From Ectocarpus siliculosus (lineage: Eukaryota > Sar > Phaeophyceae > Ectocarpales > Ectocarpaceae), in contig FN649755.1 in the NCBI GenBank assembly GCA_000310025.1, positions 2,110,353 through 2,163,760 on the forward strand: a stretch of 53,408 nt of DNA, read 5' to 3'. The translations under genes and the position numbers were made by a program. The notes under the pieces are model-generated. The model ran no database searches. It was not told where the DNA came from and worked only from the letters and a program-made list of their open reading frames with translations. Positions 10,901-21,960 of the stretch are shown piece after piece; position 1 is the first letter of the stretch, and every line of letters starts with the position of its first letter.

Positions 10901-13900
10901 CCGGAAGGGCACCATCACCCCCACCGAAACGGCCGTGGACACGACGACCGCACCCGATGTAAACAACGATCACCGCAGCAGCAGCTACAAAAACGACGAC
11001 GACGACGACGGCGACGTCAACGGGAGTGGTGAGAGTCTCCCGGGCAACGGGTGGTCGTCGTCGTGGGCGGAAGCTGCCTTGTTCGAGGCCGGTCGCGTCG
11101 CCGGGACGTTCGTCCGCGTGGGCGTGATTCGACCGCTGGCGTACTTTAGCGGCCGTGGGACGAAGCCCCACACCCCGGCTTTGCCGTCAAGAACGAAATC
11201 AAAACCGGTTTCGGCGAAGAGCCGCAGAAGAAATGTCATTGGTAGCAATCCGAGAAGGACCGGAATCGTCGCCCCCAAGAGACCGCGGATAGATGCGAAA
11301 GAGTGCGGGAAAACCCAGGAAAAGCCCGCGGATATTCGTGAACCTCTTGCGGGATTTCCCGCGGACGTCAACGCCCAGCGTACATTTGAGGGTGCGGACG
11401 CCTGCAGAATGCCACCCTCTTCGGTAGCAGCGGTGAAGCAGAACCAGTATGTACCACCAGGATGCATGGCTGGAACTGGGAGGGACAAAGCTGAGGAGGT
11501 TGCGGCAAAGACCGACTCCGTTCCCGGCAGTGGGAGCTGGACATCGGTGTTGGACGGATTATCGAGAGATCCAGGAAACAGGTGAGTGAGTGACGGGGGG
11601 GACATCACCACGGTTGTTGCCTCTCTTCCATCCGAAGAAACTTTCAGAGTCGCACATACATGAGGCGGGCAGGAGAAATTCTCTGTAGCGGTGCTGGTCC
11701 GGATGCGCTCGGCTGGGCTGGGCGCGGCTGTTTGTGTGTGTACACGGCAGGATACAATTCTCCGAGATCTCCGAGGGGGTTACGCAGATGAGATAGATAT
11801 GGATATGATAGACAGACTTGGTGCAGCAGGCTTTGCCTCTTCTTGCTCACGTCTGTCACTCGTTAAACTCTCTAATAAGCAAGGAACTTGAGTCACTCCT
11901 TTGTGCAACACGCTCTCGACAAGAGCCCGCGAGCGCGATAACATAGTACACGCGCCGACACCCCAAACACGATATCGTGGAGTCAGCTGACGTCGGTAGG
12001 GAAAAGGTTCGGGAGGTAGGCACCGGAATACAAGGACAGCAGCAGGGCGGTTTTTGCTCGCGCTCGTCAAGGGGGACCAGGGTTTGGAATACAAGGGCAG
12101 CAGCTGCAGGGCGGTTTTTGCCTGCGCGTGCCAAGGAGATCCAGGGAAAGCATTTGGAACACAAGGGCAGCAGCAGCCGGGCGGTTATTGCCAGCGCGCG
12201 TCAAGGAGATCCAGCTACAAAACAATACAGCAGTAGGAAAGGAGACACATTGTGCCGCGTTTTATTTTTTTTTGCGGCGTAATTTGGCGGAGGAAGAGAA
12301 GAGATGGCGAGGGAGAAGGACATGACGGAGAGGGAATATGGGCATCTATCGGAGAAGAATGATGCACCGGCAAGAGTAATGGCTGCCGGGAGAACGTCTA
12401 CCTGGGCAGCTGGTGGAGCTGGTCTCGGTACACAACGGGTGAGCATGATGAATGACGGAAATTGTGCGTTGAGCGGCTACAGCAGCAGTCGCATACCGCC
12501 CAAAATCCCGAAAGATTCGGCGAAGGCCGTGAACTGGCTGCGGAGATTGCGGATTTTCCTGGCTAGCGAGGGTTTGGAGCAGACGCTTGAAGACACCTAT
12601 CCCACTGGCTATGTTCCTGTCATCAGCTGTTTGGATTGCATATATCTGAACCGGGTTCATGGTGCGGCGCTCGTTACGGCACACAAGCGGGCGTGGGGAT
12701 ATCTTTTGGAAGCAACCTGCGGCACGGACATTGAAGAACGGTTGGCTGCTTGCGACTGCGTCCCTGAGGCGTGGAGGGTGATCCGCAAATGGGTTTTGCC
12801 TACTTTCGACGCCGAGAAGACATTGCTTGTGCGACGGTTGGAGGCAGTTGAGATGTCCCCTGGCGAGAACCCGAAGCTTTTCTTTGCCAGAGTTGATGGC
12901 ATCATCAACATCATGCGAGCTGTCGGCATTGAAAAATCCGAGCGGGAAATCGTCCACATCATTGTTCGCCAGCTTTCGCCCGAGTACGATGTCGAACGCA
13001 AGTCTATCCTGGCCGACCCCACCATTCCCCGAGCGAAAGTGGAAAAAGTTGTTCGCACGGCATACGCTAACAACGTCGAGATCAAGGAATTGGGCAAATC
13101 GAAGGCGATCGGTGGTTTGGGGTGCGGTCATGGCGGCGTCGGTCAGAAGGGGAAACAACGGCGGCGGCAGCAGCAGCAGCAGCAACAACAGTGGGTTCAT
13201 CCACAACCACCACCTGTACACCACCCACCTCCTAATTTCCCGACGTGGGGATTTGGGGGGCTCTATGACTGTGGGCGCAACGCCGTGTACCCGCAAGAGG
13301 AGTCAGCTCCGTCGCCAGGCGCTCCGATGGGTGCCGTTCATCAGTGTGTGAGGTGCGGGAGGCATGGACACTCACTCGGCGACTGTAATGCGCCACGACG
13401 CTTTGAAGGCCACTGCACTGCCTGCGGTGAGTATGGTCATCGGCGCCGCATGTGTTGCACAACCGGCCGCATGCAACAGCACGTGCATGTCGGTGATGGA
13501 GAGGGTTTCAACGCGAGTGGCAACGACACTATGCCGTACCAGCAGCGGAAGCGACGACGCTGGAGGAGGCACAGGCACAGGCATCAGCCGGAGTCGCTCC
13601 TCCCCTTTGCAGATGGAGCGGTGGCATGGGGCACAGCAACTGCTGTGGGAGCGGCGACCGGTGGTGGTGGTTTCCCCGCTACGGTGGCGGGGGGAACGGC
13701 CGCGGGGCAGGCACTCGCGGCTGGAGCGGCGGCATCGGAGGCAGCAACGGCGGCGAGAGCGGGGACCCCCGGCAACAGAGTCTTCCCCGCGGCGGCGGCA
13801 GGGGGAACGGCCGGGGAGCAGGCACTTGCTGTTGAAGCGACGGTATCAGTGGTGCCACCGGCGGCGGCACCGGCGACGGATACACTCGAAAGCATGAAAG

Positions 13901-16900
13901 AAGAGCTTGCTGACATACGGAGGCAATGGGGGAAACTGGCGGCCAAGAAACCGGCACTGCATGTGCAGTCGGGCCCACCACTTGTGTCGTCAGCAGGCGT
14001 GGCTTCAGCAGCGGAAACAACGGTGGGGACGACTACAGGTATTGGTGTTTTCCCCGACTCGTCGATGGGGGGAACGGCCGGGACGCCGTCAGCTGCAGGA
14101 ACGGTGGCACTGGAGGTTTCGTCGACCTGCGGCCAGATACCCCCCGCCGTATCAACTGGGGGGGCGATCGCAGTGCCCACATCAGCAGCTACACCGGCAC
14201 CAGCAGCGCAAGAAGCGGAGGACGCGTGCGATGAGGATGGCTGTTGGTTGGACAATGGCGACGAAGGCGGCAACAGCAACGGCGGCAGCGGCGACGGCAG
14301 CTTCGTGGCGTTGTCTGCGGGTGCGGGTGCGGGTGCGGGTGCGGGTGCGGGTGCGGGGCATCCCGGCGCCCATCCGACCGTGTACAATGGTATCTGCGTG
14401 GTGCGGGACGATGGGGGTAATGCCAGGGCTGGACATTCGATCGTGGCTGGGAGGGTGCGGTATAAATTGAGAGACTACGTGTTCGGGGGCTAGCGTGCGA
14501 GATGACCGGTGGTTGCACCATGAGTCTACGCGCGATTCAGGCACGTTCGTGAGAATTATGTTTATTTGGCTTTCTATTTTCTGGGTCGATTTTGTTTGTT
14601 GAAAGCCATGAGTTTGAGAACTGCGTCGACGTAGGCTGTTGTGTTGCGATGCGCACGAACGAACGTGGTGTTTATGGTCTGTGGTACATGTGTTTTTCAT
14701 TTGTCAAGGATATGGTTTGCATAGTCTAGGACTTCACCGCGCCAAATGGTGCAGTTGATGTTGTTGGGTCACTGCTAGCACTGCTGTCGAAAATCATGGG
14801 GGGGGATGAATGTGATGCTGAGATGCCATGATCTTCGCCGCAGTACAAGCAGAGTTCTAGCGGACGTTCGGGTTTGATTGTTCATTTTGTTCACGTTTTC
14901 CGCGTTTTACCTGCGGAAAATGAGGAGAAGTCCTCCATTGTTGTTTGTTTGCGATTCCGCGTTTACCTGCGGAGTTTGAGGCAACTTCGTCCAATTCTTG
15001 TTTGTTTGCGATTTCGCGTTTACCTGCGGAGTTTGAGGCAACTTCATGATACTTGTCTGATTCCTCGTTGCTAGGATAAGAAATACATTTCTTGTTTATT
15101 CGCGATTCCGCGTTTTTCCCGCGGAGATCGGACGTACTTCATGATATTCGTTTGATTTCTCGTTGTTTGGATCCGAGAGTTGTTGCAGCAGGGGGGCTGT
15201 TAATCTGTTGTGTTTTGAGAGATGATGCAGCAGGGGGGCTGTTAAGCTTTTATGTTTTGGAAGATACTGCAGCAGGGGGGCTGCTAAGAAATCCATGCCT
15301 CGATGTTTGAGAAACGGCATAATTGGCGAAAGTTTCCTCTGGCGTCTTTGAACGCCGGGTTTTTAACGTTTGTCTATTTGTGCCGCATGTATTTGGTATT
15401 GATGACTGTTCTGAACGATGTATTGGAGGAAGGATTTGACATATTTTGGTAAGACATGGTTGAGGCCTATGTGCTTCCGAAGCTTATTTCAAATTGGTCA
15501 ATGAGTTGAAACACAGTTTTGTGCGAGGGTTTTGTTCGAGGTGTTTGTTGACGCGTTTTGCCAGAGTTGTCCGTCCAGAGTCTTTATGACGTGGCTCTGA
15601 TGTAATGTTGATCTTTGCTGAGTAATCTTCCAAGGATAATTCTTTGTGTTTGACTACTTGAGAATGTGGTGACGACATTTTCTCGAGAGGGGTGCTTGTT
15701 AAGACTCTTAGTGAAGTTCCATAGTCGTAGGAGGAGTAGTAACCTGAAACTTGAATATTCGATAGATCCGGGAGTTGAGATGATTTATTTGTGGATACGA
15801 AAGATGAATGGTTCTTAGATTTGTTGCCGTTTTACCTGGCGACATGTACGGAGGATCTCGTATTAGATCGTATCTCGTAACGAGTAGGGGGGCTGTTTGT
15901 GTGTGTACACGGCAGGATACAATTCTCCGAGATCTCCGAGGGGGTTACGCAGATGAGATAGATATGGGTATGATAGACAGACTTGGTGCAGCAGGCTTTG
16001 CCTCTTCTTGCTCACGTCTGTCACTCGTTAAACTCTCTAATAAGCAAGGAACTTGAGTCACTCCTTTGTGCAACACGCTCTCGACAAGAGCCCGCGAGCG
16101 GGATAACATAGTACACACGCCGACACCCCAAACAGCGGCGAATACTCATCTCTGGGAAAATTCTATTGCAACGGGATGGGTTCCCTGAACCAACACGTCT
16201 GTCCATCCATGTGTTACGTAAAACAAGACATCCATTCGACCGGACCCATCAAAGCCTTCTCTGTCCTCCGGAAGCGAGGTGTTTCGATGACTTCATGACA
16301 AGAGTTTCGGGGCTAATTGCGATTGCCACATAGCACGTGCTACAATTGTAGGTCGCCCATGAAAAACGCTCCGAAGTGACGACGTCTATACCTGTGCCCC
16401 GGCCGTATATTTTTGCTTTAAGCCGTCAGGATCATCTGCACCGTTTTCGTGCGAAGTGCTTCCGCCCCCCCGCCCCCCCCCAACAAAACGAATCCAAGCA
16501 CCGCAAGGGAAATACGATGGGGACGAAAAATGAAAGCGTCCCTGCCGATATCTGTATCAACAATGTAGACCGGCAGCGCCAGAATGGATGGAAGGAGAAA
16601 ACAACACAGACTCGCTACAATAGTGTCGAACGATCACCGCGCAGTCGATTCTGGAGCCACATAAGCTGTTGTGCACTCCTTTCATGTCGCGCTCCGACAC
16701 GTGGGCTAGATAGGTTTTGGGCGATTCCAACGTCAGATCCCTTAGTGGCGATTTAGGTATAGCAACGAATATGCGTAATATTGCTCCTACCATGAGCGGT
16801 GTGTGTGCCCGAATCATGTATGAGGAGGACCTCTGAGCAATTTGGCGGGTGCTTAGAGACAGATGCCCCTTGGCAATTGAAAACATGTGCCGGCGAAAAA

Positions 16901-17738
16901 CCATGAATGCCGATGGTCGTGTACATGGGGGCACCGATTTATGCCTTCATTGTCGTTGCTTGTTGTCCGTTGCGTCTTTTGTCCACCCAACCTCACCCCT
17001 CACTCTGTCAAAGACTCTTCGAACACTCATCGATTACCTGCCTTGGATCCGTCAGGTTCATGCAGGCCGCTGTCCTGTCGAGCGTGGGCAAGGTGCTGGC
17101 CAAGACCGACTCTTTTGAGATTGAGACGCACGAGGCTTGCGACTGGGTGCGGCTGTTCAAAAGCAAGAAGGCAAGGCCCCAGCAGCACCACCTACTTGCA
17201 TACCTCTGGGCTGCAAGAGCGGCTGGCCACATGTATCAGGTTTTGGGAGAATGAGCTATTCTGTATATCAATGAATCTCCCTGCTGTTCGTGCCGACATT
17301 TACGTTGGTCTTCAATAGGCTGGAAGTTGGCTGGAAAGTTAACCGAAGTGCTTCCGTGCCAGCCCTGTCAATAATAGCTCACATAGGCCTTCCAAACAAC
17401 CGGCTTTTTTGTGGATTCCCGTCCTCAAGAGCCTCAAGAACTTCAAAACGTTTTGAAGCCGCCCCCAAAGTACACCACCGTTTGAGGAGGTGCGGCCGTC
17501 GCCTCCCGCATACAACGGGAAGACTCGCGATGTATGAGAAACGCTTCGTCCACGCAGTACTTGCCATCAATGCACGTCCCGCGCCTGGTCCGTGAACTGT
17601 CGTTTGACCTCATTTGATGTATTCATACCGCCCAACTTGAAACAACAGGGTGATATCACGGTAGGTGGGCGCAAGTTAATGGTGCTATCGAGGCAGGAAG
17701 GCAGCATCATCCTTTCAAACAAGGCTCTCGGAAGCAAG
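7911..17738 (+). CDS. Gene A: multi-exon membrane protein with repeated FC..HG modules (5' incomplete)
   Basis: Not recognised. Exons supported by splice sites and phase: 7911-8294, 8739-9418, one starting at 9626 (end unclear), one within about 9900-10180 (ends unclear), 10494-11581, 17056-17239 and 17649-17738. Exon 1 holds GAAELFCGQHGITDAKTIDLL; exon 2 holds VFVDLLVNGDPAPLVFRIPP and, after an acidic stretch, AAWCREFGANRPEEIAFVE; exon 3 holds ISERFCRTHNLGPSQVPLV. These look like repeats of one module (VDLLVNG..PL.F, then FC..HG.....). Exon 10494-11581 opens with a membrane helix (VAFVLIVAVLWVA) followed by Arg/Lys-rich sequence and a poly-Asp patch. Its end (phase 2) joins exactly to 17056 across an intron holding an LTR element. 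Start codon and 5' exons were not found. Inferred: a membrane-anchored protein whose modules face one side and whose basic part faces the other. Confidence 0.55.
11729..11969 (+). repeat. 5' LTR
   Basis: 241 bp, TGTTTG...CAAACA ends. Compared with the 3' LTR it differs by A/G at GATATGG(A/G)TATG, C/G at GAGCG(C/G)GATAAC and G/A at GTACAC(G/A)CGCC. Confidence 0.93.
12026..12216 (+). repeat. Leader tandem repeat of the LTR element (3 units, ~60-70 bp)
   Basis: Three imperfect units, each containing ACAAGGGCAGCAGC then GGGCGGTTTTTGC then a CAAGGAGATCCAG-like end, lie between the 5' LTR and the gag start codon. This position would correspond to the untranslated leader, where packaging signals usually lie; a role in packaging is only inferred. 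Confidence 0.75.
12304..14493 (+). CDS. gag: Gag polyprotein of the LTR element
   Basis: 729 residues. Residues about 75-260 form the helical Gag domain of copia-type elements (AVNWLRRLRIFLASEG; later IIVRQLSPEYD and VEKVVRTAYA). Two CCHC zinc knuckles follow: CVRCGRHGHSLGDC from residue 348 and CTACGEYGHRRRMC from 371, both with the C-x2-C-x4-H-x4-C spacing that binds the element's RNA. A polyglutamine stretch precedes them. The C-terminal half is low-complexity Ala/Gly/Thr sequence with repeated GGTAG-type units and a (GA)n run encoded by a GGTGCG microsatellite (about 14318-14358), in place of the expected protease, integrase and polymerase. The frame is intact. The first Met is used, 335 bp after the 5' LTR. 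Confidence 0.88.
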   Translation: MAREKDMTEREYGHLSEKNDAPARVMAAGRTSTWAAGGAGLGTQRVSMMNDGNCALSGYSSSRIPPKIPKDSAKAVNWLRRLRIFLASEGLEQTLEDTYPTGYVPVISCLDCIYLNRVHGAALVTAHKRAWGYLLEATCGTDIEERLAACDCVPEAWRVIRKWVLPTFDAEKTLLVRRLEAVEMSPGENPKLFFARVDGIINIMRAVGIEKSEREIVHIIVRQLSPEYDVERKSILADPTIPRAKVEKVVRTAYANNVEIKELGKSKAIGGLGCGHGGVGQKGKQRRRQQQQQQQQWVHPQPPPVHHPPPNFPTWGFGGLYDCGRNAVYPQEESAPSPGAPMGAVHQCVRCGRHGHSLGDCNAPRRFEGHCTACGEYGHRRRMCCTTGRMQQHVHVGDGEGFNASGNDTMPYQQRKRRRWRRHRHRHQPESLLPFADGAVAWGTATAVGAATGGGGFPATVAGGTAAGQALAAGAAASEAATAARAGTPGNRVFPAAAAGGTAGEQALAVEATVSVVPPAAAPATDTLESMKEELADIRRQWGKLAAKKPALHVQSGPPLVSSAGVASAAETTVGTTTGIGVFPDSSMGGTAGTPSAAGTVALEVSSTCGQIPPAVSTGGAIAVPTSAATPAPAAQEAEDACDEDGCWLDNGDEGGNSNGGSGDGSFVALSAGAGAGAGAGAGAGHPGAHPTVYNGICVVRDDGGNARAGHSIVAGRVRYKLRDYVFGG
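14895..15150 (+). repeat. Internal tandem repeat with CGCGTTTACCTGCG core
   Basis: About four units of 56 bp or so, each with TTGTTTGTTTGCGATTCCGC or a variant, then GTTTACCTGCGGAG, then TTGAGGCAACTTC or a variant. Units at about 14895, 14941, 14997 and 15094. The core is a short inverted repeat (CGC...GCG). The stretch is non-coding and lies between gag and the 3' LTR of the element. Confidence 0.75.
15185..15283 (+). repeat. Three spaced copies of a polypurine-tract-like motif
   Basis: GCAGCAGGGGGGCTG occurs at 15185-15199, 15227-15241 and 15269-15283, exactly 42 bp apart. The first two continue into TGTT, so AGGGGGGCTGTT copies the junction of the true polypurine tract with the 3' LTR at 15886-15897. 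Confidence 0.85.
15881..15893 (+). promoter_or_regulatory. Polypurine tract of the LTR element
   Basis: Purine-rich run CGAGTAGGGGGGC directly upstream of the 3' LTR, the expected primer site for plus-strand DNA synthesis. Confidence 0.75.
15894..16134 (+). repeat. 3' LTR
   Basis: 241 bp partner of the 5' LTR, followed at once by the target duplication GCGGC. Confidence 0.93.
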
Positions 17739-18441
17739 GTACGGCATGGGCGATGTTCCGTTCATTCGTGGTCGTCCGGTTGGTGTCTACAGTCATGGTG
17801 TCTTTCGCATTGATACCCATCATATGCGGGGCTTCCATCCTCGCCAAGGCTCCCACCTTTGGTATAGAGATTTTCAAGTGCGGGTCGATTTTCTGTTTAT
17901 TCATTCGTTTCCACCGTCAAGTACACGCTACTTAGGAGGGTTTCGCGTAGGATTCGTGGCCGAATTACGCCTCCGGACCCTATTACCAAAACGTTCGTAT
18001 GTTAAGAATGGCAGGGCCAGTCTGTACCACCACAATCTGCCGAACAGAGCAACTGTGACCTCACCTGCACATATTTTGGCCGAAGGGGATGTTGGCCTGC
18101 ACTACGGTAGCGGTAACAGCTATTTTCCAGGTTTTTTGTAAATTGACGACATCAAGCTACCGCTTGTGGTGTGTCGACTTTGTCGCCGTTGTCAAGTATT
18201 GTCGGCCTGCTACACGGGTCGCAGTGCAGCACCATGACAAGGTCGTTGATGTGGCGCTCCCTCGCTGCAGTCCATACGCATTTTATAGCTGCAAGTGTGG
18301 CGACGAAGTTTTGCGAGGCGACTTGCGGGCACTTGAAAAGACGACTGAATATTCATTATCGTCTGCTCAGGATTGAGACCACCACTTCTCATCTGACCAC
18401 ATAATTCAACGCTACTGTTTATCGACGGTGTTTTCCCCGCA

Positions 18442-18612
18442 ATGAAATACGTTCCTCGTCCCCTACCCCCTCACGACGACTGGCAGATGATCGGGCTTAA
18501 AGGTCGGTCCGGCACCGTTGTCCTAGGAACCTACACGGATCTTTCAAAGCTGGAGGCCAGGGAGAGTGTGACATGGCTTGCTGATGCGCTCGCATCTGCC
18601 CCTGTCCGTTGA
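18442..18612 (+). CDS. Possible last exon of gene A or small separate ORF
   Basis: A 56-residue reading frame from an ATG, with GLKGRSGTVVLGTYTDLSK in the middle and ending SAPVR-stop. The composition is protein-like and unlike the surrounding intron sequence, and it follows exon 17649-17738 on the same strand. No AG acceptor lies directly upstream (the sequence is TTTTCCCCGCAATG), so the join to gene A is unproven. Not recognised. Confidence 0.3.
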   Translation: MKYVPRPLPPHDDWQMIGLKGRSGTVVLGTYTDLSKLEARESVTWLADALASAPVR

Positions 18613-19924
18613 TTGCTGTTGCCCTTGTCGGGAATATGTCATTTGCAAAGCGTTAGTAGCAACAGCCCAGCAGCGGCAGCAGTTATTATATTTCTACCTC
18701 GAAGTTGGGCCTTCATCTGGGTTGCTCCATACGTTGTTGGGCTGGCTGCTACTGAGATCGTTTATTGATTTGTCTTTGAAAAGCGCCAAAGAGGAGGCAC
18801 AGGATTTTTCTGTGAAAAAGCAAGATATATATATATATGCCTTCAGCATTCAGCATGCGATATCGACTGTCCCAGGAACTATATGTCGAATTTTGCCGCC
18901 TGTACCTACAGCTGGTAAACGGGTTTGCAATATCTTTGGGGGCCATAGGCATACGAGATATTGCGAGCGCATGAACCCGAATGGTGGGTGTCCTGCGGGA
19001 AGAAGCCGGCGTTTGATGTGTTCGCTATATAGTCTTCTCCGTGTCATCAAACATGAGAAGATTCGTCTCAAGTGGCCTAGCCGTCTGAATGACGGTTTTG
19101 ATGCCTAGACTACATATGTCGAAGCCATAGACTATAGGCGTAAGCGAGCTTTTCTTGCAAAGTGAGCTTTTCTCTCGCTTCCGCTTCTGGCCAAGTGGAT
19201 ATCGCTAGTTCGTGTGTACACAGATGTTGATTTCTTCTCGCATTAAAAATCGAAGGCAAAGTACCGCAGGAGGGGAGGGTAGAGAGAGGCTCTTCGGTGT
19301 GACCACGGGTTGGAGTAAACGGCACTAGTGCTGTGAGCGCTGATTTGAAGTGAAGACGAAAAATAAAGTAAAATAAAAATACAATATACAGACTATCGAT
19401 TTCGTGTCGAAATATCGATATTCGAACCGATATCGAAAAATTGTTCCGACCGGCCGCCCTCACCGGTTCCGTAAACACGATGATGGTGAATTATTCACTC
19501 TGGTCGCGAGTATTCGGAGGGCGCAGGATGACTCGATCGGGGAATTGAAATACCATGATAGTGTTTCCCCGATCCAGCCTGCTGGAGGGGTTCAGCGAAT
19601 TGTCAACTGTGACCCCTCGGGCAAACGCCTCCTCAGGCGGTTGCCCGACCACCAAACACCAGGCGTAACTTGACACCGCCCCTGAAGCGAAAGATCAACT
19701 GAATGAGCCATATCCTGTGCCGTTGCCCAACAAAAGTGTGAATTCCTGTGAGTGCTGAGCCTGATATGCTCATTGCTGAGCTTGCGAGGAACTGTGTGAT
19801 TGCTGTTGGATGTCTCCAACCGCCTCCTAGTCGTGCTGCTGCTTGACTGCTGTTCTTCACAGATCGTTCTCCGCAGATACAGGTAGTAGGTGTACAATCT
19901 CTGCCCAGGTGAGTCATGCATCAT

Positions 19925-20155
19925 CTGATGTGGACATCCATGGAACTTTTCAAGAACGTTTATGAAAAGATTCCACGGTACTCCATGGAATTTCCACGGC
20001 CTTTCAATTCATTCCATGGGATTCTATGGAAGGCGGGAAGTTCCACTTCATGGAACTCCATGGAAGCTTCACGGACATCCATGGAATGTTTCATGGGCTT
20101 CCATGGAACCGTTCCATGGACCTCCATGGGTTTCCATGAAATGTTCCATGGAAAG
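19925..20155 (+). repeat. Array of CCATGG-centred palindromes
   Basis: At least nine copies of the hexamer CCATGG, mostly within TTCCATGGAA-like decamers, are packed into 230 bases together with variants such as TTCATGGAA and TTCCATGAAA. Spacing is irregular (10-45 bp), so this is a degenerate minisatellite of short palindromes. Reading frames on both strands run through it as an artefact. Confidence 0.85.
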
Positions 20156-21960
20156 GTACGGAAACGTACAACAAGCCCCGCGTATCTTTCGGCAGGCCTC
20201 CCTCGCAAAGGGACCGCTACAGTCGCAAAGACGATTCTCCAAGAAGAGTCAAAATTGAGAGACAGACGCAATGAAATGAATGAGTTTCAACGTAGATGGC
20301 GCGTGGGAGGGATGCCACTATGACCGCTCGGCGAAACGCGACCGAATGACCGAATGAAAACCTAATACCACTCACTCCCATTTCATCACATTTTCGTATT
20401 GTATCCGACACGATAACAGATGTTCCGAGCATGTCCTCGAAACAATAATATTTTTTCCGAATCAGCGTACGTACGGTGTGCGCATTGTCGTGAAGGGCCA
20501 ATAGAGCGAGATGACGCATTCCTAGGAGTGCCCCCCCCTAAAAAGAGCGTCACTTGTTCGGACTGGAGGAGTGATGCATGCATGTAGATCGTGTGTCGCT
20601 CCCCCATTATTTCGATTCCCGCCCGGCGGCAGCTTGATTTCCCCCGGCGGTGGAAGAAACCTCGAACGATTAGACTCCAAGACATATGTACGATCAGAGT
20701 ATTCAACCCACCGAAAGAAGGTTGTTGAATACAAACAAACGACAACGGCGCGATCGTTGGAGACCGAAAAACTACTTCTGTCTCCATGTTCTCAGTCTCC
20801 AGCTGTCTCCTCTTTGCCTCCTCCCTCAACTCTCTCGCACCCACGCGCCCATTTCTGAGGTAAGACCACCGTGCGTGCGTGTGGTTGCCGTGTGCCCCTC
20901 TGCAATAGGTTCCGGTGTGGTCTCTCTTCCTACTCACAAGGCATTGGTATTGTGTAGATTGTCCTTGCGTCAATACACAGGTATGTATGTGTACATAGTA
21001 GTCTAGAAACTAACGTCAGCGGTTGGAAGCAAGGACACGCCCATGACCACTCCCTAGCATCCGCCTCTCGCATGCTCTTGTGGAGATCAACTTCTTTGTA
21101 ATGGCTACGATCTTCCAACGTCTGCCCTCTTTTCACAAGGACATGAATGCATCGCGCGGTCTTGGTAGGTCTCCTTCTCACACCTCCATTGACGTAGCTC
21201 GAGTTCGTGGTTTGTGAACGAACCACTTTCAAGGGCTGAACCGCCTGAACGACCGCTACTGTACGTTGACAGGTGTACAGGAGGCAACATACGCGACCCT
21301 TCCTTTTGGTCATATCCCAAGTTTTTCCTTTGGACTAGTCTATGGGTCCTACAGCCAGTCGTACACCAGTATCCTGGTTTGCCTACGGCTTTAAATGCTA
21401 CGCCAGTACAAATAGAGTAGGTGGGTTTCAGTTTCGTTCGAAAACGTTCTTCTGTATGCTCCCAAGGTCGGTCGACCGGGCGTTCTTGGGTAAACAAAAA
21501 ACACAGTCACGTTTTCACGAAAAACAGACGGGAAGCGAAAGGCGTGGCGCACACCCAAATGGTGCACAGCAAGAGCTCGCCAACTTGCGGTGTGCGGGGT
21601 CAAATCCGACAGCACCACCGGATAATCAGCAGATGCCGGGCGATATGCGGGCACCAAAGCAGTCTCGGCAGTGGAGGAGGGAAGCATGCTGTCATCTCGC
21701 GCACGACCGCACAAAGCGAGTACCTGTGGCTGCCGTGAACAAGTTTGGTCTGCTACTGAAATGACCTCGTGCAACGAAGTCACGGAGAGAAGAGCGCGAG
21801 GAGGTTGACGAACATACGAGAAGTCTCCTGCTACGCCTGAAACATCTCCGATGCGAGAATCTGTCGCTAGATCCTATTCACGTGCGCTCGCGGCAAACAA
21901 ACGCATCGTAGGCAGGCATCCGATCCCTGAGTGCCCCGGGCACTCAAAACAAGCTCTTGT

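Larger units (their letters stand above)
11729..16134 (+). mobile_element. Complete gag-only LTR retrotransposon (TR-GAG type)
   Basis: Two 241 bp direct repeats, 11729-11969 and 15894-16134, each starting TGTTTG and ending CAAACA, are flanked by the 5 bp target duplication GCGGC (11724-11728 and 16135-16139). The LTRs differ at only three positions by eye, so insertion is recent. The interior holds one ORF with a Gag domain and two zinc knuckles. No protease, integrase or reverse transcriptase is visible in 14494-15893 in any frame. A purine run AGGGGGGC abuts the 3' LTR as polypurine tract. The tRNA primer site after the 5' LTR is unclear (a TGG occurs at 11978). It depends on another element's enzymes and lies in an intron of gene A in sense orientation. 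Confidence 0.92.

Noticed and set aside
17649-18612. Profilin-like look of VGGRKLMVLSRQEGSIIL and TVVLGTYTD
   Set aside because: Only a loose resemblance by eye; the other profilin landmarks are missing and the exon join is unproven, so no name is given.
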